A DNA stretch of 64,000 nt from an uncultured bacterium (GTDB lineage Bacteria; DUMJ01), in assembly GCA_937958695.1 (NCBI GenBank), contig CALGNK010000014.1, positions 46,030 through 110,029 on the forward strand. Direction: 5' to 3'. Positions 16,778-26,334 of this stretch are shown piece after piece. Each line of letters begins with the position of its first letter. The stretch's first letter is position 1. Position numbers and translations under genes: made by a program. Under the pieces are notes generated by a model, which saw only the letters and a list, made by a program, of their open reading frames with translations, was not told the origin of the DNA and did no database searches.

Positions 16778-17839
16778 ATGCGTGCAATAGTAAACTATGG
16801 GCCACTTGATTATAGATTAGAAAATGTCCCAGACCCTATTCCAGGACCAGAGGAAGTTATTATTAAAGTAAAGGCGAGCGGATTATGCGCTAGTGACCTT
16901 AAATGTTATCATGGAGGTCCTTCATTCTGGCAGGGTAATCCCCCGTACGTAAAACCCCCTGTAATACCGGGACATGAATTTATAGGAGAAGTTGTAGCCC
17001 TTGGTGAAGGGGCAAAAGAAAAATATGGACTTGAGATAGGAGATAAGGCAGTAGCAGAGCAGATCCTTCCCTGTTGGGAATGTAGATTCTGTAAAACGGG
17101 AAAATATTGGATGTGTGAGAGGAACTATGTCTTTGGTTTTCAGGGTGGTATTGATGATGGAGGTATGGCGGAGTATGCTAAGTTTCCCAAAGGTTCTATT
17201 ATTCATAAGGCTCCAAAGGATTTGCCGGATGAGTATGGAGCACTTATAGAGCCGTTATCGTGCGCAATCCATGCTGTAGAAAGAGGAGAGATACAGCTTG
17301 GAGATACTGTAGTTATCTCTGGTATGGGACCTATAGGACTTATGATGCTACAGGTTGCAAAGCTAAAGAATCCAGGGCTTCTCATAGCTTTAGATACGAG
17401 AGACTTTAGGTTAGAGATAGCCCAAAAACTTGGAGCAGATATCGTAATAAATGTAGCTAAAGAAGATGCTGTAAAAAGAGTAAAAGATTTAACAGATGGA
17501 TATGGGTGTGATGTATATATTGAGGCAAGTGGATATCCAAAGTCTGTTCCCCAAGGATTAGATATGATTAGGAAATTGGGGACCTTCGTTGAGTTTGGCG
17601 TATTTGCTGAGCCAGCTACTGTAGACTGGACAATAATTGGTGATAGAAAAGAATTGAATATACATGGTTCTCATCTTGGACCGTATAGATACCCACTTGC
17701 TATAGAGTATCTTGCAAAGAATATAATTCGAGGTGACCTTATAGTTACCCATAAGCTCCCTTTGGAAAGTTTTAAAGATGCTATTAAGATTGCAGAAGAC
17801 CCAAATAGCAACTCTATAAAGATACTAATCATACCCTAA
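16778..17839 (+). CDS. Zinc-dependent polyol/alcohol dehydrogenase, erythritol/threitol dehydrogenase-like
   Basis: 353 residues, medium-chain dehydrogenase. Catalytic zinc residues appear in GLCASDLKC and GHEFIGE. The structural zinc loop has [15 protein letters not shown], four cysteines. The NAD site is [11 protein letters not shown] with an Asp (ALDTRD) that favours NAD over NADP. The phrases [15 protein letters not shown] and [22 protein letters not shown] closely match, from memory, the erythritol/L-threitol dehydrogenases of actinobacteria. SD AGGAGG is present 11 bases after the epimerase. Substrate assignment is inference. Confidence 0.88.
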   Translation: MRAIVNYGPLDYRLENVPDPIPGPEEVIIKVKASGLCASDLKCYHGGPSFWQGNPPYVKPPVIPGHEFIGEVVALGEGAKEKYGLEIGDKAVAEQILPCWECRFCKTGKYWMCERNYVFGFQGGIDDGGMAEYAKFPKGSIIHKAPKDLPDEYGALIEPLSCAIHAVERGEIQLGDTVVISGMGPIGLMMLQVAKLKNPGLLIALDTRDFRLEIAQKLGADIVINVAKEDAVKRVKDLTDGYGCDVYIEASGYPKSVPQGLDMIRKLGTFVEFGVFAEPATVDWTIIGDRKELNIHGSHLGPYRYPLAIEYLAKNIIRGDLIVTHKLPLESFKDAIKIAEDPNSNSIKILIIP

Positions 17840-17855
17840 GTTAGGAGGGATTTTT

Positions 17856-18491
17856 ATGTTTGTAAGATGGAGGATGACTCCAAACCCTATAGTTATAGAC
17901 CCCGAGGTAAGCATATTAGATGCTTTACATATTATGAAAGAAAAAAAGGTAAGGAGACTTCCAGTAGTTGCTCACGGGAAACTTGTAGGGATTGTTACGG
18001 AAAGAGACCTTAGAGAATCTCCTTCTTTGAAGGCTACAAGTTTGAGTATATATGAACTCAACTATCTATTAGCAAAGACCCCTGTAAAAGAGGTTATGAC
18101 AAAAGACCCTATTACTGTTACGCCAGACACTACTATAGAGGAAGCGGCGGTAATAATGAGAGACAATGAAATAAGTGGTCTACCAGTCATTGAGGATGGG
18201 AAGGTAGTTGGTATAGTTACCGAGACGGATATCTTTGATATGCTTGTAAAGCTATTAGGATTTAGAAAGGGAACTAGAATAACACTTTCTTTAGAGAATA
18301 GAGTAGGAGCTATAGCAGATCTTACGAACATATTCAAAGAGTTGGAAATAAATATAATAAGCATTGTTGCCTTTGAGGAAGAATATAAAGAGGAGGGTAA
18401 TGTAGTAGTAAGGGTAGAGACAGATAATATTGAAAGACTTGTCAAGGCTTTAGAATCTTCAGGTATAAAGGTTATTCACATCTTGAGATGA
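17856..18491 (+). CDS. CBS-pair and ACT domain protein (AcuB-like)
   Basis: 211 residues. Two CBS motifs ([21 protein letters not shown] and [21 protein letters not shown]) form one Bateman module that commonly binds an adenine nucleotide. A C-terminal ACT domain follows ([29 protein letters not shown]). It is like AcuB proteins, which are often near acetoin or central-metabolism genes. Here it is 16 bases after the dehydrogenase and overlaps murF by four bases, so it may sense energy or amino-acid levels for either operon; its target is unknown. Confidence 0.92.
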   Translation: MFVRWRMTPNPIVIDPEVSILDALHIMKEKKVRRLPVVAHGKLVGIVTERDLRESPSLKATSLSIYELNYLLAKTPVKEVMTKDPITVTPDTTIEEAAVIMRDNEISGLPVIEDGKVVGIVTETDIFDMLVKLLGFRKGTRITLSLENRVGAIADLTNIFKELEINIISIVAFEEEYKEEGNVVVRVETDNIERLVKALESSGIKVIHILR

Positions 18492-19834
18492 GAATAAAAG
18501 AGATAGCAGAAATTATTAGAGGAGAGATAAAAGACATATCACCTGAAGCTGATGTAGAGTCTATAGCTATAGATTCCAGAAATGTGTCAAATAAGAGCCT
18601 CTTTTTTGCCCTCAAAGGGGAGAAAAATGATGGACATAATTTTATTTCTAATGCTATAGAGAATGGTGCTATTGGATCAGTTATGCATAAAAGGCTTTCC
18701 TTTCCTGGAATTTTAGTGAAAGACACTACTCAAGCATTGTTTGAGTTGGCAAGTGGTATAAGAGAAAGATATCCTATATCTCTTATAGGGGTGGCTGGTA
18801 GTAGCGGTAAAACTACTACGAAAGAGCTTATATATCTAGTGTTGAAAGAAAGATATAAGGTTTTAAAGTCCGAGGGAAATCAGAATACGGAGTTTAGTCT
18901 GCCTATTATGGTATTCAAGACTCCAAAATTTGATGTAGCTATTGCCGAACTCGGTATGAGAAAACCTGGAGATATGAATTTATTAGCTAGAATAACTAAG
19001 CCTAATACTGTAGTATTTACTCACTTAGATAAAGAACATCTAGAGTTTTTTAATTCTTTTGAAGAAGTAGTAAAAGAAGAATTGAGCATAATAGATGAAA
19101 TAGAAGATTTGAAGGTTGTTTATAATAAAGACGATGAGAATCTAAAAGACTTGAAGGGCATAAGTTATGGAATTTTATCAGATGCAGATATCAAAGGTTT
19201 TGATATAAATATCACCAAAGAGGGAACAAGATTCAAAGTGAGATATCCAAATGGAGATATATTTGAGATAAAACTGAACGTATTTGGCAAACATATAGTT
19301 GAAGATGTTTTATCCGCACTAGCAGTTGGTTGGTTGTATGATATCCCTTCTGAAATTGCCATAAAAGCTATAGAAGGTTTTACTCCACTATGGGGGAGAA
19401 TGGAACCTATAAAACTTAATAATGGTACACTCATTATTTTTGATGGGTATAACGCTAATCCTCTATCTATGAAAATGGCTATAGAGACTATGAAAGATTT
19501 AGAGTATAATAGAAGACTCTTTATACTTGGTGATATGCTAGAGCTTGGTATCGAGACGGAGTCTTCACATAGAGAGCTAGGAGAAATATTAAAAGATGTA
19601 GAGGGTGATATAGTCCTTATAGGTAAATCGATAAATATCACTCACAAGGTATTGAATAATAGGTCTATCTATTTCGAAGATCTAGAGAAAGCCTTGCAGT
19701 ACATAAAAGATATTATCCCTAACTATGATATAGTCTTGATAAAAGGTTCTAGAGGAATGAAGTTAGAACGTGTATTAGAGGTGCTGGACATCTATGGATA
19801 TAAACCTAGGGAGAGAAGAATTGATAAAACTTAA
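18488..19834 (+). CDS. murF: UDP-N-acetylmuramoyl-tripeptide--D-alanyl-D-alanine ligase MurF
   Basis: 448 residues, normal for MurF. The N-terminal UDP-binding domain has [22 protein letters not shown]. The P-loop is [10 protein letters not shown] near residue 104, with NTEFSLP shortly after. The C-terminal domain has [16 protein letters not shown] and LGDMLELG. It adds D-Ala-D-Ala to the peptidoglycan precursor in the cytoplasm, so the organism makes murein. It overlaps the CBS-ACT gene (ATGA) and the HD-GYP gene; other mur genes are not in the window. Confidence 0.97.
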   Translation: MRIKEIAEIIRGEIKDISPEADVESIAIDSRNVSNKSLFFALKGEKNDGHNFISNAIENGAIGSVMHKRLSFPGILVKDTTQALFELASGIRERYPISLIGVAGSSGKTTTKELIYLVLKERYKVLKSEGNQNTEFSLPIMVFKTPKFDVAIAELGMRKPGDMNLLARITKPNTVVFTHLDKEHLEFFNSFEEVVKEELSIIDEIEDLKVVYNKDDENLKDLKGISYGILSDADIKGFDINITKEGTRFKVRYPNGDIFEIKLNVFGKHIVEDVLSALAVGWLYDIPSEIAIKAIEGFTPLWGRMEPIKLNNGTLIIFDGYNANPLSMKMAIETMKDLEYNRRLFILGDMLELGIETESSHRELGEILKDVEGDIVLIGKSINITHKVLNNRSIYFEDLEKALQYIKDIIPNYDIVLIKGSRGMKLERVLEVLDIYGYKPRERRIDKT

Positions 19835-21224
19835 TAGACTCCTTGATATGGTAGTGGAGTGTAATCAGGCTTTAGTCAGAGCAAAAGAAGAGAATGAACT
19901 TATAGATACTATTCAAGAAATCCTAGAAAGTGAGGATTTTCACTTTAAAATAACCTGTGAAACTTTATCAGATTTAGATAAATACAAGACCCATCTAGTC
20001 TTCCCGTTGAGGATAGAGGAAGAAGATTACGGATATTTTCAGGTTTATACTAACAGCCAAATTAGTGATATAGAATATAAAATTCTAAAAGATCTAGCGG
20101 ATGATATAGCATACGGTATCAATGCCCTAAGAAGTAAGAGAGCTTTAGAGATATCTGAGAAGAGATATAAATCTTTATTTGAAAATGCCCCTATTGCTCT
20201 ATTAGAAGAAGATTTCTCCTCAGTAAAGGAATACTTATATAGACTTAGAGGGCTAAATTTAGAAGCCAATGAACTAGAGAAATATCTTGATAATCATCCT
20301 GACGAGGTTATAGATTGTTTAAAGAAGATAAAGATCGTAGATGTCAACAATGCCTGTTTAGGATTATACAGAGCTAAAAGCAAAGATGAGCTCTTGGGTA
20401 ATTTAGAAAGTATCATAAGAGAAGAGTCTATAGAGATAGGTAAAAAACTAATTCTCTCCCTCTATAGAGGAGAGCTTTCTATTGAGGGAGAGAATGTAAA
20501 TTATACCTTAGATGGGAAACCGTTAATTGTCTATACTAAGACTTTTATCCCTGCTGGTTATGAAAATACTCTAAAAAGGGCTATAGTCTCAGTTGTAGAT
20601 ATAACAGAACAGAGAAATCTTGAAGTCAGTCTAAGGAACAGTCGTCAGGAAATTAAGACCGCACTTGAAGATACAATAAAGGTCCTTTCTAAAACAGTAG
20701 AGATTAAAGACCCATATATTGCTGGACATCAACTTAGGGTATCAAGGCTTGCTTCCGAGATAGCTAGACGTATGAATATGAAATATGAAGATATAGAATT
20801 GATAGAGAAGGCTAGCCTCTTACATGATTTGGGGAAGATAGCTATACCTGGAGAGGTACTTAACAAACCTGGTAAGCTTACAGATACGGAGTTTGAACTA
20901 GTAAAGTTACATCCTCTAACTGGTTATAAAATATTGAGTGAGATTAAATACCTTTCTAAAGTAGCAGAGATTATCCTACAGCACCATGAAAGACTAAATG
21001 GTTCGGGTTATCCAAAAGGGCTCAAGGATGGAGAGATATCACTACCTGTAAGGATAATTGGAGTAGCGGATGTGGCAGAGGCTATGCTATCGCACAGGCC
21101 TTATAGACCTAGCTATAGTTTGGAGGATGTTATTAAAGAACTTGAGAGAGGAAAAGGAATATTGTATGATACAGATGTCGTCAATATATGTGTAGAGATT
21201 CTTAAGGGAGGTTTTAGTTTTTAG
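19794..21224 (+). CDS. HD-GYP domain protein with PAS-like sensor region
   Basis: 476 residues. Residues about 1-120 look like a degenerate GAF domain, about 120-270 a PAS domain, and about 290-470 an HD-GYP phosphodiesterase with HDLGKIAIP (His344) and HHERLNGSGYPKGL (His397). All key HD-GYP residues are present, so it probably hydrolyses cyclic di-GMP. The ATG is inside murF with AGAGGTG ten bases upstream; TTG 19821, with AGGGAG seven bases upstream, is a good alternative. No transmembrane helix, so it is a cytosolic sensor. Confidence 0.92.
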   Translation: MDINLGREELIKLNRLLDMVVECNQALVRAKEENELIDTIQEILESEDFHFKITCETLSDLDKYKTHLVFPLRIEEEDYGYFQVYTNSQISDIEYKILKDLADDIAYGINALRSKRALEISEKRYKSLFENAPIALLEEDFSSVKEYLYRLRGLNLEANELEKYLDNHPDEVIDCLKKIKIVDVNNACLGLYRAKSKDELLGNLESIIREESIEIGKKLILSLYRGELSIEGENVNYTLDGKPLIVYTKTFIPAGYENTLKRAIVSVVDITEQRNLEVSLRNSRQEIKTALEDTIKVLSKTVEIKDPYIAGHQLRVSRLASEIARRMNMKYEDIELIEKASLLHDLGKIAIPGEVLNKPGKLTDTEFELVKLHPLTGYKILSEIKYLSKVAEIILQHHERLNGSGYPKGLKDGEISLPVRIIGVADVAEAMLSHRPYRPSYSLEDVIKELERGKGILYDTDVVNICVEILKGGFSF

Positions 21225-21230
21225 GGATTA

Positions 21231-21239
21231 TGTTATACT
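21231..21239 (+). promoter_or_regulatory. Extended -10 promoter before lemA
   Basis: TGTTATACT matches the extended -10 pattern and lies 27 bases before the LemA start codon, just after the HD-GYP stop. No convincing -35 box is visible. Confidence 0.45.
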
Positions 21240-21266
21240 ATATTATAAAAGGATGGTGATAAAAGT

Positions 21267-21809
21267 ATGGCTATTTTCTGGTTGATAGTTATTGGACTTG
21301 TGCTTTATGCAATTACTATCTACAATCGTCTAATTACGCTTAAACATAGGGTAGATAATGCTTGGGCTCAGATTGATACACAGCTAAAGAGGAGGTATGA
21401 CCTAATTCCAAACCTTGTAGAGACGGTAAGGGCTTATGCTAGTCACGAGAGGGAGATATTTGAGAAAATTACAGAGCTCAGGTATAAGGCTATGAGTGCT
21501 GGTAATATATCTGAAGCTTCTCAGGCTAATAATCAGCTTACTCAGGCACTAAAGAGCCTTTTTGCCTTAGCTGAGGCATATCCCGATTTGAAGGCAAACC
21601 AGAATTTTCTGAGTCTTCAGGAAGAGCTTTCAAATACAGAAAATAAGATTGCATTTGCCCGTCAGTTTTACAATGATACTGTATTAGAATATAACAGGGC
21701 ATTGGAGATGTTTCCTACAAATATCCTTGCCAGATGGATGAACCTTACCCCTAGAGTTTACTATCAAGTTCCTCCAGAGGAGACAGGTCCGATAAGAGTA
21801 CAATTCTAG
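21267..21809 (+). CDS. lemA: LemA family membrane protein
   Basis: 180 residues. It has an N-terminal membrane helix (AIFWLIVIGLVLYAITIYN) and the LemA core NAWAQIDTQLKRRYDLIPNLVETVRAYA, ending with EYNRALEMFPTNILA. The fold is a helical bundle exposed outside the inner membrane; its function is unknown but it is commonly encoded next to HtpX or TPM-domain genes. Here HtpX follows 13 bases later, so the usual pairing holds. Confidence 0.96.
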   Translation: MAIFWLIVIGLVLYAITIYNRLITLKHRVDNAWAQIDTQLKRRYDLIPNLVETVRAYASHEREIFEKITELRYKAMSAGNISEASQANNQLTQALKSLFALAEAYPDLKANQNFLSLQEELSNTENKIAFARQFYNDTVLEYNRALEMFPTNILARWMNLTPRVYYQVPPEETGPIRVQF

Positions 21810-21822
21810 GAGGTGAACTTTA

Positions 21823-22710
21823 GTGAGAGAGACTCTCTATGACTTGATATCTGCTAATAAGCTTAAAACTTGGATCTTTATGATTATATTTAGTCTGCTC
21901 TTAGGTCTTATTGGATATACCATTGTTAATCTCTTTAATTTGGGAGCAGGCGGTTACATAATGTTTGCTCTCTTTATAATCTTCTATAACCTAATAACAT
22001 ACTACTATAGTGATAAGATAGCTCTAGCATCTGTTGGTGCAAAGCCTGCGGATCCTTACGAATTTAGAACATTACACAATGTTGTAGAAGAGGTAGCTAT
22101 AGCAGCAGGGATACCTAAACCTAAGGTATATGTAATAAATGACCCATCTCCAAATGCATTTGCTACCGGAAGAAATCCAAACAATGCATCGATTGCTGTT
22201 ACCACTGGATTATTACTTCTAATGGACAGAAGCGAGTTACAAGGTGTTATAGCCCATGAGATCTCCCATATAAGAAACTATGATATACTTCTTATGACCA
22301 TCGCTGCAATAATGGGAGGACTTATAGTTCTACTTAGGGACTTTCTATTCTTCTTTAGGCCATCTAGAAATTATAGGAAAAACAGTAGCGGTATCCTCGT
22401 ACTTATAGGAATTCTTCTATTGGTAATATCTCCAATACTAGTTGCCCTTATAAGGGCAGCTATCTCTAGACAGAGAGAGTATCTTGCCGATGCCTCTGGA
22501 GCTATGATTATTAGAGATCCTTCAGCTCTTGCTGATGCGTTAGAAAAACTACTCCATTTTCAGAAAAAGATGGTTAATGCTAGCGCCGCTACAGCGCACC
22601 TATTTATAGTTAACCCCTTTGGAGAGGATAGGGCATCATTTACTGGACTATTTGCTACTCATCCACCTCTAGAGGATAGGATAAGGAGGCTTAGAAGCCT
22701 TATCATATAG
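21823..22710 (+). CDS. htpX: Membrane zinc metalloprotease HtpX (M48)
   Basis: 295 residues from GTG 21823, preceded by AGGAGGTG. Two N-terminal membrane helices, then the zinc motif HEISH at residue 145, and two further helices (GILVLIGILLLVISPILVAL). The downstream Glu ligand is in REYLADASGAM. HtpX degrades misfolded membrane proteins and is part of the envelope heat-stress response. It is coupled with LemA; the next gene begins on the base after its stop. Confidence 0.96.
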   Translation: MRETLYDLISANKLKTWIFMIIFSLLLGLIGYTIVNLFNLGAGGYIMFALFIIFYNLITYYYSDKIALASVGAKPADPYEFRTLHNVVEEVAIAAGIPKPKVYVINDPSPNAFATGRNPNNASIAVTTGLLLLMDRSELQGVIAHEISHIRNYDILLMTIAAIMGGLIVLLRDFLFFFRPSRNYRKNSSGILVLIGILLLVISPILVALIRAAISRQREYLADASGAMIIRDPSALADALEKLLHFQKKMVNASAATAHLFIVNPFGEDRASFTGLFATHPPLEDRIRRLRSLII

Positions 22711-23442
22711 ATGCGAATTGGTATAATATCAGATATTCACAGTAATATGGAAGCTCTGAATACAGTCTTAGAAAATCTTAAAGGGAAAGTAGATGAGATA
22801 ATCTGTCTTGGAGATATAGTTGGCTATGGCCCAAACCCAAGGGAATGTTGCGACATAATTAGGTCCAATAAAATTTTCTCTCTCTGTGGTAATCATGACT
22901 CTGCCTGTTATGATGATAGTCTCATATATTATTTTAACCCATTTGCAAGAGAGGCTATAATGTGGACTAGAAATCAGCTATCAGATGAAGATATAGTTTA
23001 TCTTAAAAGGCTACCTTTTGAAGAAGTCCTATATGGCTTTAGGATTGTCCATGGTGCACCTGGAGACCCATTTGAATACATAACAACTACTGCAGAGGCT
23101 AGGGATGCGTTTATGTCTTTTAGTGAAGATATTTGCTTTGTTGGACATTCACACATTATGGAATATTTTGAGCAGAGAAAGGGCTCACCTATAGTTAGGC
23201 AGCTTCCCCTTAGGAATCAGCAAGAACTTATAATAGAAGAGGGGAAGCGGTATATTATCAATGTTGGCAGTGTAGGACAGCCAAGAGACGGGGATCCTAG
23301 GTCTGCCTATGTAATATACGATACTGTTGAGAAAAAGTTAACCGCTTATAGGGTTTTCTATAGAATTGATATTGTCCAGAAGAAGATGCAGTTAAAAGGT
23401 CTTCCTCCACTTCTCTGGCAGAGGCTAGAAGTAGGAAGATAG
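22711..23442 (+). CDS. Metallophosphoesterase, YfcE/DUF2436-type calcineurin-like
   Basis: 243 residues. All five motifs of the calcineurin-like fold are present: GIISDIHSN, LGDIVGYGPNP, GNHDS, VHGAP and VGHSH, then a GSVGQPRDGDP loop typical of this subfamily. The enzyme needs two metal ions and hydrolyses phosphodiesters or nucleotides. The start codon follows the htpX stop directly with no gap. It ends at a strong hairpin (23468), so it is the last gene of the operon. Confidence 0.92.
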   Translation: MRIGIISDIHSNMEALNTVLENLKGKVDEIICLGDIVGYGPNPRECCDIIRSNKIFSLCGNHDSACYDDSLIYYFNPFAREAIMWTRNQLSDEDIVYLKRLPFEEVLYGFRIVHGAPGDPFEYITTTAEARDAFMSFSEDICFVGHSHIMEYFEQRKGSPIVRQLPLRNQQELIIEEGKRYIINVGSVGQPRDGDPRSAYVIYDTVEKKLTAYRVFYRIDIVQKKMQLKGLPPLLWQRLEVGR

Positions 23443-23467
23443 TATAATCTAGAAAATTTAAATATAG

Positions 23468-23521
23468 ACCACGAAGGTCATATGCCCAACTGAAGTTGGG
23501 AAGCCTTTGTGGTTTTATTTT
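23468..23521 (+). terminator. Compound hairpin terminator between phosphoesterase and larE
   Basis: Outer stem ACCACGAAGG (23468-23477) / CCTTTGTGGT (23504-23513), with one G-U pair, encloses an inner stem CCCAAC (23485-23490) / GTTGGG (23495-23500) with loop TGAA. An asymmetric internal loop (7 and 3 bases) joins them. A T-rich run follows at 23514-23521. The T-run ends only 20 bases before larE, so it may also act as a regulated attenuator in the larE leader. Confidence 0.8.
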
Positions 23522-23541
23522 TGTAATAAGGGGTGATCAAT

Positions 23542-24348
23542 ATGAATACCATAGAACAGAAATTTGAGAGACTAAAAGAGCTATTAAAAGGTATGGGAAG
23601 TGTAGCTATTGCCTTTTCAGGAGGTGTTGATAGCACATTTCTATTAAAAGTGGCTCATATGGTCCTACAGGATAAGGCTATAGGTATAACAGTATATAGT
23701 GCAATCCATCCAAAGTGGGAGGTAGAATCGGCAAAAGAATTAGCCAAACTTATTGGAGTAAAGCATATAGTTCTAGATGTAGATGTTTTTAGCGATGAGA
23801 ATATAATACTCAATCCTCCAGAAAGATGTTATTACTGTAAATTAACTGTCTTTTCCTTAATAAAGGAAACTGCTAAACTCTATGGTATATATAACGTTGC
23901 TGATGGTTCTAATGCTGACGATACTGGGGATTATAGACCTGGCATGAAAGCATTGAAGGAGCTTGGCATCTTGAGCCCTCTTATGGAGGTTGGTTTAAAG
24001 AAGAGTGAAATAAGGGAGCTCTCTAAAGAATTAGGACTTCCAACCTGGAATAAGCCAGCATTGGCATGTCTAGCTACAAGAATACCATATAATACTAGAA
24101 TAACAGAGAGAGCTCTTTCTATGATAGAAAAGGGGGAAGACTTCTTAAGAAGTTTAGGATTTACTCAAGTTAGACTTAGACATCTTGATAGCCTTGCCAA
24201 GATAGAAGTTTTACCTGAAGATATGTTTAAGCTCCTAGAGCTAAGAGATACAATTATTGAGAAACTTAGATCAATAGGTTATACTTATATAACTCTAGAT
24301 TTAGAAGGCTACAATACAGGAAGTATGAATAGACTTATAAGGAGTTGA
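23542..24348 (+). CDS. larE: LarE, sulfur insertase for nickel-pincer cofactor synthesis
   Basis: 268 residues. The PP-loop is SGGVDS at residues 26-31. Three cysteines are notable: Cys96 and Cys99 in PERCYYCK, and Cys176 in ALACLATRIPY. One-cysteine LarE proteins sacrifice the third; three-cysteine versions, as in Thermotoga maritima, hold a [4Fe-4S] cluster and act catalytically. LarE converts the two carboxylates of the LarB product to thiocarboxylates. ATG 23542 has AAGGGG nine bases upstream; GTG 23533 is an unlikely alternative. First gene of larEBC. Confidence 0.96.
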   Translation: MNTIEQKFERLKELLKGMGSVAIAFSGGVDSTFLLKVAHMVLQDKAIGITVYSAIHPKWEVESAKELAKLIGVKHIVLDVDVFSDENIILNPPERCYYCKLTVFSLIKETAKLYGIYNVADGSNADDTGDYRPGMKALKELGILSPLMEVGLKKSEIRELSKELGLPTWNKPALACLATRIPYNTRITERALSMIEKGEDFLRSLGFTQVRLRHLDSLAKIEVLPEDMFKLLELRDTIIEKLRSIGYTYITLDLEGYNTGSMNRLIRS

Positions 24349-24352
24349 TAGG

Positions 24353-25111
24353 ATGGATTTGACCGTTATAAGAGAACTTTTACTAGAGGTAAAAAATGGA
24401 AACCTCGATATAGATTCCGCAATAGAGAGACTTAAATTTCTACCGTATGAAGATCTTGGTTATGCTAGACTTGACCATCATAGAGCTTTGAGAAAAGGTT
24501 TTGCCGAGGTAGTGTTCTGCCAAGGGAAGACCACTGAACAGTCGGTAGAGATTATAAAGAGACTAGTTGAGAAGAATAGCAGGGTCCTTGCTACTAGGGC
24601 AGATAGAGATGTATTTGAAAGAGTAGTGAAATTTATACCAACAGCTAGATATAACGAACTTGGCAGAACCATATCGATAGTAAAGGAGGATATAGACCCA
24701 GTAGGTCATATACTTGTTATAAGCGCAGGGACAGCTGATTTACCTGTTGCAGAAGAGGCGATAGAGACTGCAACTATTATGGGAAACTATGTAGAAAGAC
24801 TTTACGATGTTGGGGTTGCTGGATTACATAGATTGTTAGGAAGTCTAGATAAGATAAATCAAGCCAAGGTCCTTATCGTTGTTGCAGGAATGGAAGGAGC
24901 TTTGCCAAGTGTAGTAGCAGGTCTTGTCAATAAGCCTGTTATTGCAGTTCCAACAAGTGTAGGTTATGGGGCAAGTTTTAGGGGATTATCTGCTTTACTC
25001 ACCATGTTAAATAGTTGTGTTCCTGGAATTGCAGTTGTAAATATAGATAATGGATTTGGTGCAGGATATCTTGCAAGTATGATAAATCATATAGGAGAGG
25101 ATAAGGAATGA
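24353..25111 (+). CDS. larB: LarB, nicotinic acid adenine dinucleotide carboxylase/hydrolase
   Basis: 252 residues. The N-terminal segment DLGYARLDHHRALRKGFAEVVFCQGKT is diagnostic for LarB; the C-terminal part is the PurE (AIR carboxylase)-like domain with SAGTADLPVAEEA and PTSVGYGASFRGLSALLTMLN. LarB carboxylates the pyridinium ring of NaAD and splits the dinucleotide, the first step to the pincer cofactor. It starts four bases after larE and overlaps larC by four bases. Confidence 0.96.
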   Translation: MDLTVIRELLLEVKNGNLDIDSAIERLKFLPYEDLGYARLDHHRALRKGFAEVVFCQGKTTEQSVEIIKRLVEKNSRVLATRADRDVFERVVKFIPTARYNELGRTISIVKEDIDPVGHILVISAGTADLPVAEEAIETATIMGNYVERLYDVGVAGLHRLLGSLDKINQAKVLIVVAGMEGALPSVVAGLVNKPVIAVPTSVGYGASFRGLSALLTMLNSCVPGIAVVNIDNGFGAGYLASMINHIGEDKE

Positions 25112-26289
25112 AGGTAGTATATTTTGACTGTTTCAATGGCATAAGCGGTGATATGATTCTAGGGGCTCTTTTTGATCTAGGATTAGATAGAGAATCCTGG
25201 TTTAGAGAGTTAAATAAACTAGATATATCTGGGTATAGGGTTGAAGTAAATCCTAAGAGGAAAGGTCCATTGATGGGAACAGATGTTAATATTATTGTTG
25301 ATGATAAAGTCGCACATAGACATGCTAAGGAGATACTTGATATAGTAAGTAACAGTAGATTAGCCGATGATATAAAAGAAAAGAGTCTAAAGATACTTAC
25401 AAGGATAGCCTATGCAGAATCTTACATTCATAATGAAACCTTAGAAGAGGTCCATCTACATGAACTTGGTGGTATAGATACAATTGTCGATGTAGTAGGA
25501 AGTGTCATTGGACTGAAACTATTAGGGATAGAAAGGGTCTATAGTTCTCCTCTTCCCCTGGGGGAAGGTTTTGTTGAGACCGCCCATGGCAGACTTCCTA
25601 TCCCTGCTCCTGCGACCGCAGAGTTACTGAAAGGTGTTCCGGTGTATTCTAATGGAGTAAGGGGAGAACTTGTTACTCCCACGGGTGCAGGAATTATATC
25701 TACACTTTCTCATTCTTTTGGTCCAATTCCACCCATTACTATAGAAAAGATAGGTTATGGGGCAGGTAAGAAGGATTTTTCTATACCTAATATGCTAAGG
25801 GCTATTGTGGGAGAACTTTATCAAGAAAAACATAGGGATACAAATACTATTATAGATGTAAACATAGATGATATGAATCCTCAGATCTGTGGATACCTAA
25901 TGGATAAACTATTTGAAGTTGGAGCTCTTGATGTCTTTTTTACACCGATCTATATGAAAAAATCTAGGCCAGCAATAAAGCTTACTGTTATTTCTCCAAG
26001 TCATCTTGTAGATAAACTTATAGATGTGATATTTAGGGAGACAACCTCCATTGGAGTTAGAACTTATCAGGTAGAAAAGATAATGCTTCCTAGAGAAATA
26101 ATAGAAGTGGATACCCCTTGGGGGCTTGCTAGGGTAAAGGTATCTTATATAAATGGGACACCTAAGATTATGCCTGAATACGATGATTGTAAAAAAATTG
26201 CAGAAAAGACGGGTATACCAATCCAAGAGGTAATGAAAGAAGTCTTAGAGCTGGCTGTTAAAAAGATTAGTTTCCTTGACAGGGATTGA
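25108..26289 (+). CDS. larC: LarC, nickel insertion protein, single uninterrupted frame
   Basis: 393 residues. It opens with YFDCFNGISGDMILGALFDLG, the LarC signature, continues through LPLGEGFVETAHGRLPIPAPATAELL, and ends with the LarC2 part (VNIDDMNPQICGYLMDKLFE). LarC puts nickel into the pincer nucleotide using CTP. In Lactobacillus the two halves are joined by frameshifting; here they are one frame. The ATGA junction with larB suggests coupled translation. The cofactor user LarA is not in the window. Confidence 0.96.
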   Translation: MKVVYFDCFNGISGDMILGALFDLGLDRESWFRELNKLDISGYRVEVNPKRKGPLMGTDVNIIVDDKVAHRHAKEILDIVSNSRLADDIKEKSLKILTRIAYAESYIHNETLEEVHLHELGGIDTIVDVVGSVIGLKLLGIERVYSSPLPLGEGFVETAHGRLPIPAPATAELLKGVPVYSNGVRGELVTPTGAGIISTLSHSFGPIPPITIEKIGYGAGKKDFSIPNMLRAIVGELYQEKHRDTNTIIDVNIDDMNPQICGYLMDKLFEVGALDVFFTPIYMKKSRPAIKLTVISPSHLVDKLIDVIFRETTSIGVRTYQVEKIMLPREIIEVDTPWGLARVKVSYINGTPKIMPEYDDCKKIAEKTGIPIQEVMKEVLELAVKKISFLDRD

Positions 26290-26334
26290 TTATACTCTAT
26301 AATAAGCTATATAGACTTATAATAGGAGGCAGAT

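Noticed and set aside
23443..23448. TATAAT before larE as a promoter
   Set aside because: No -35 hexamer or extended -10 at a usable distance; it overlaps the end of the phosphoesterase gene.
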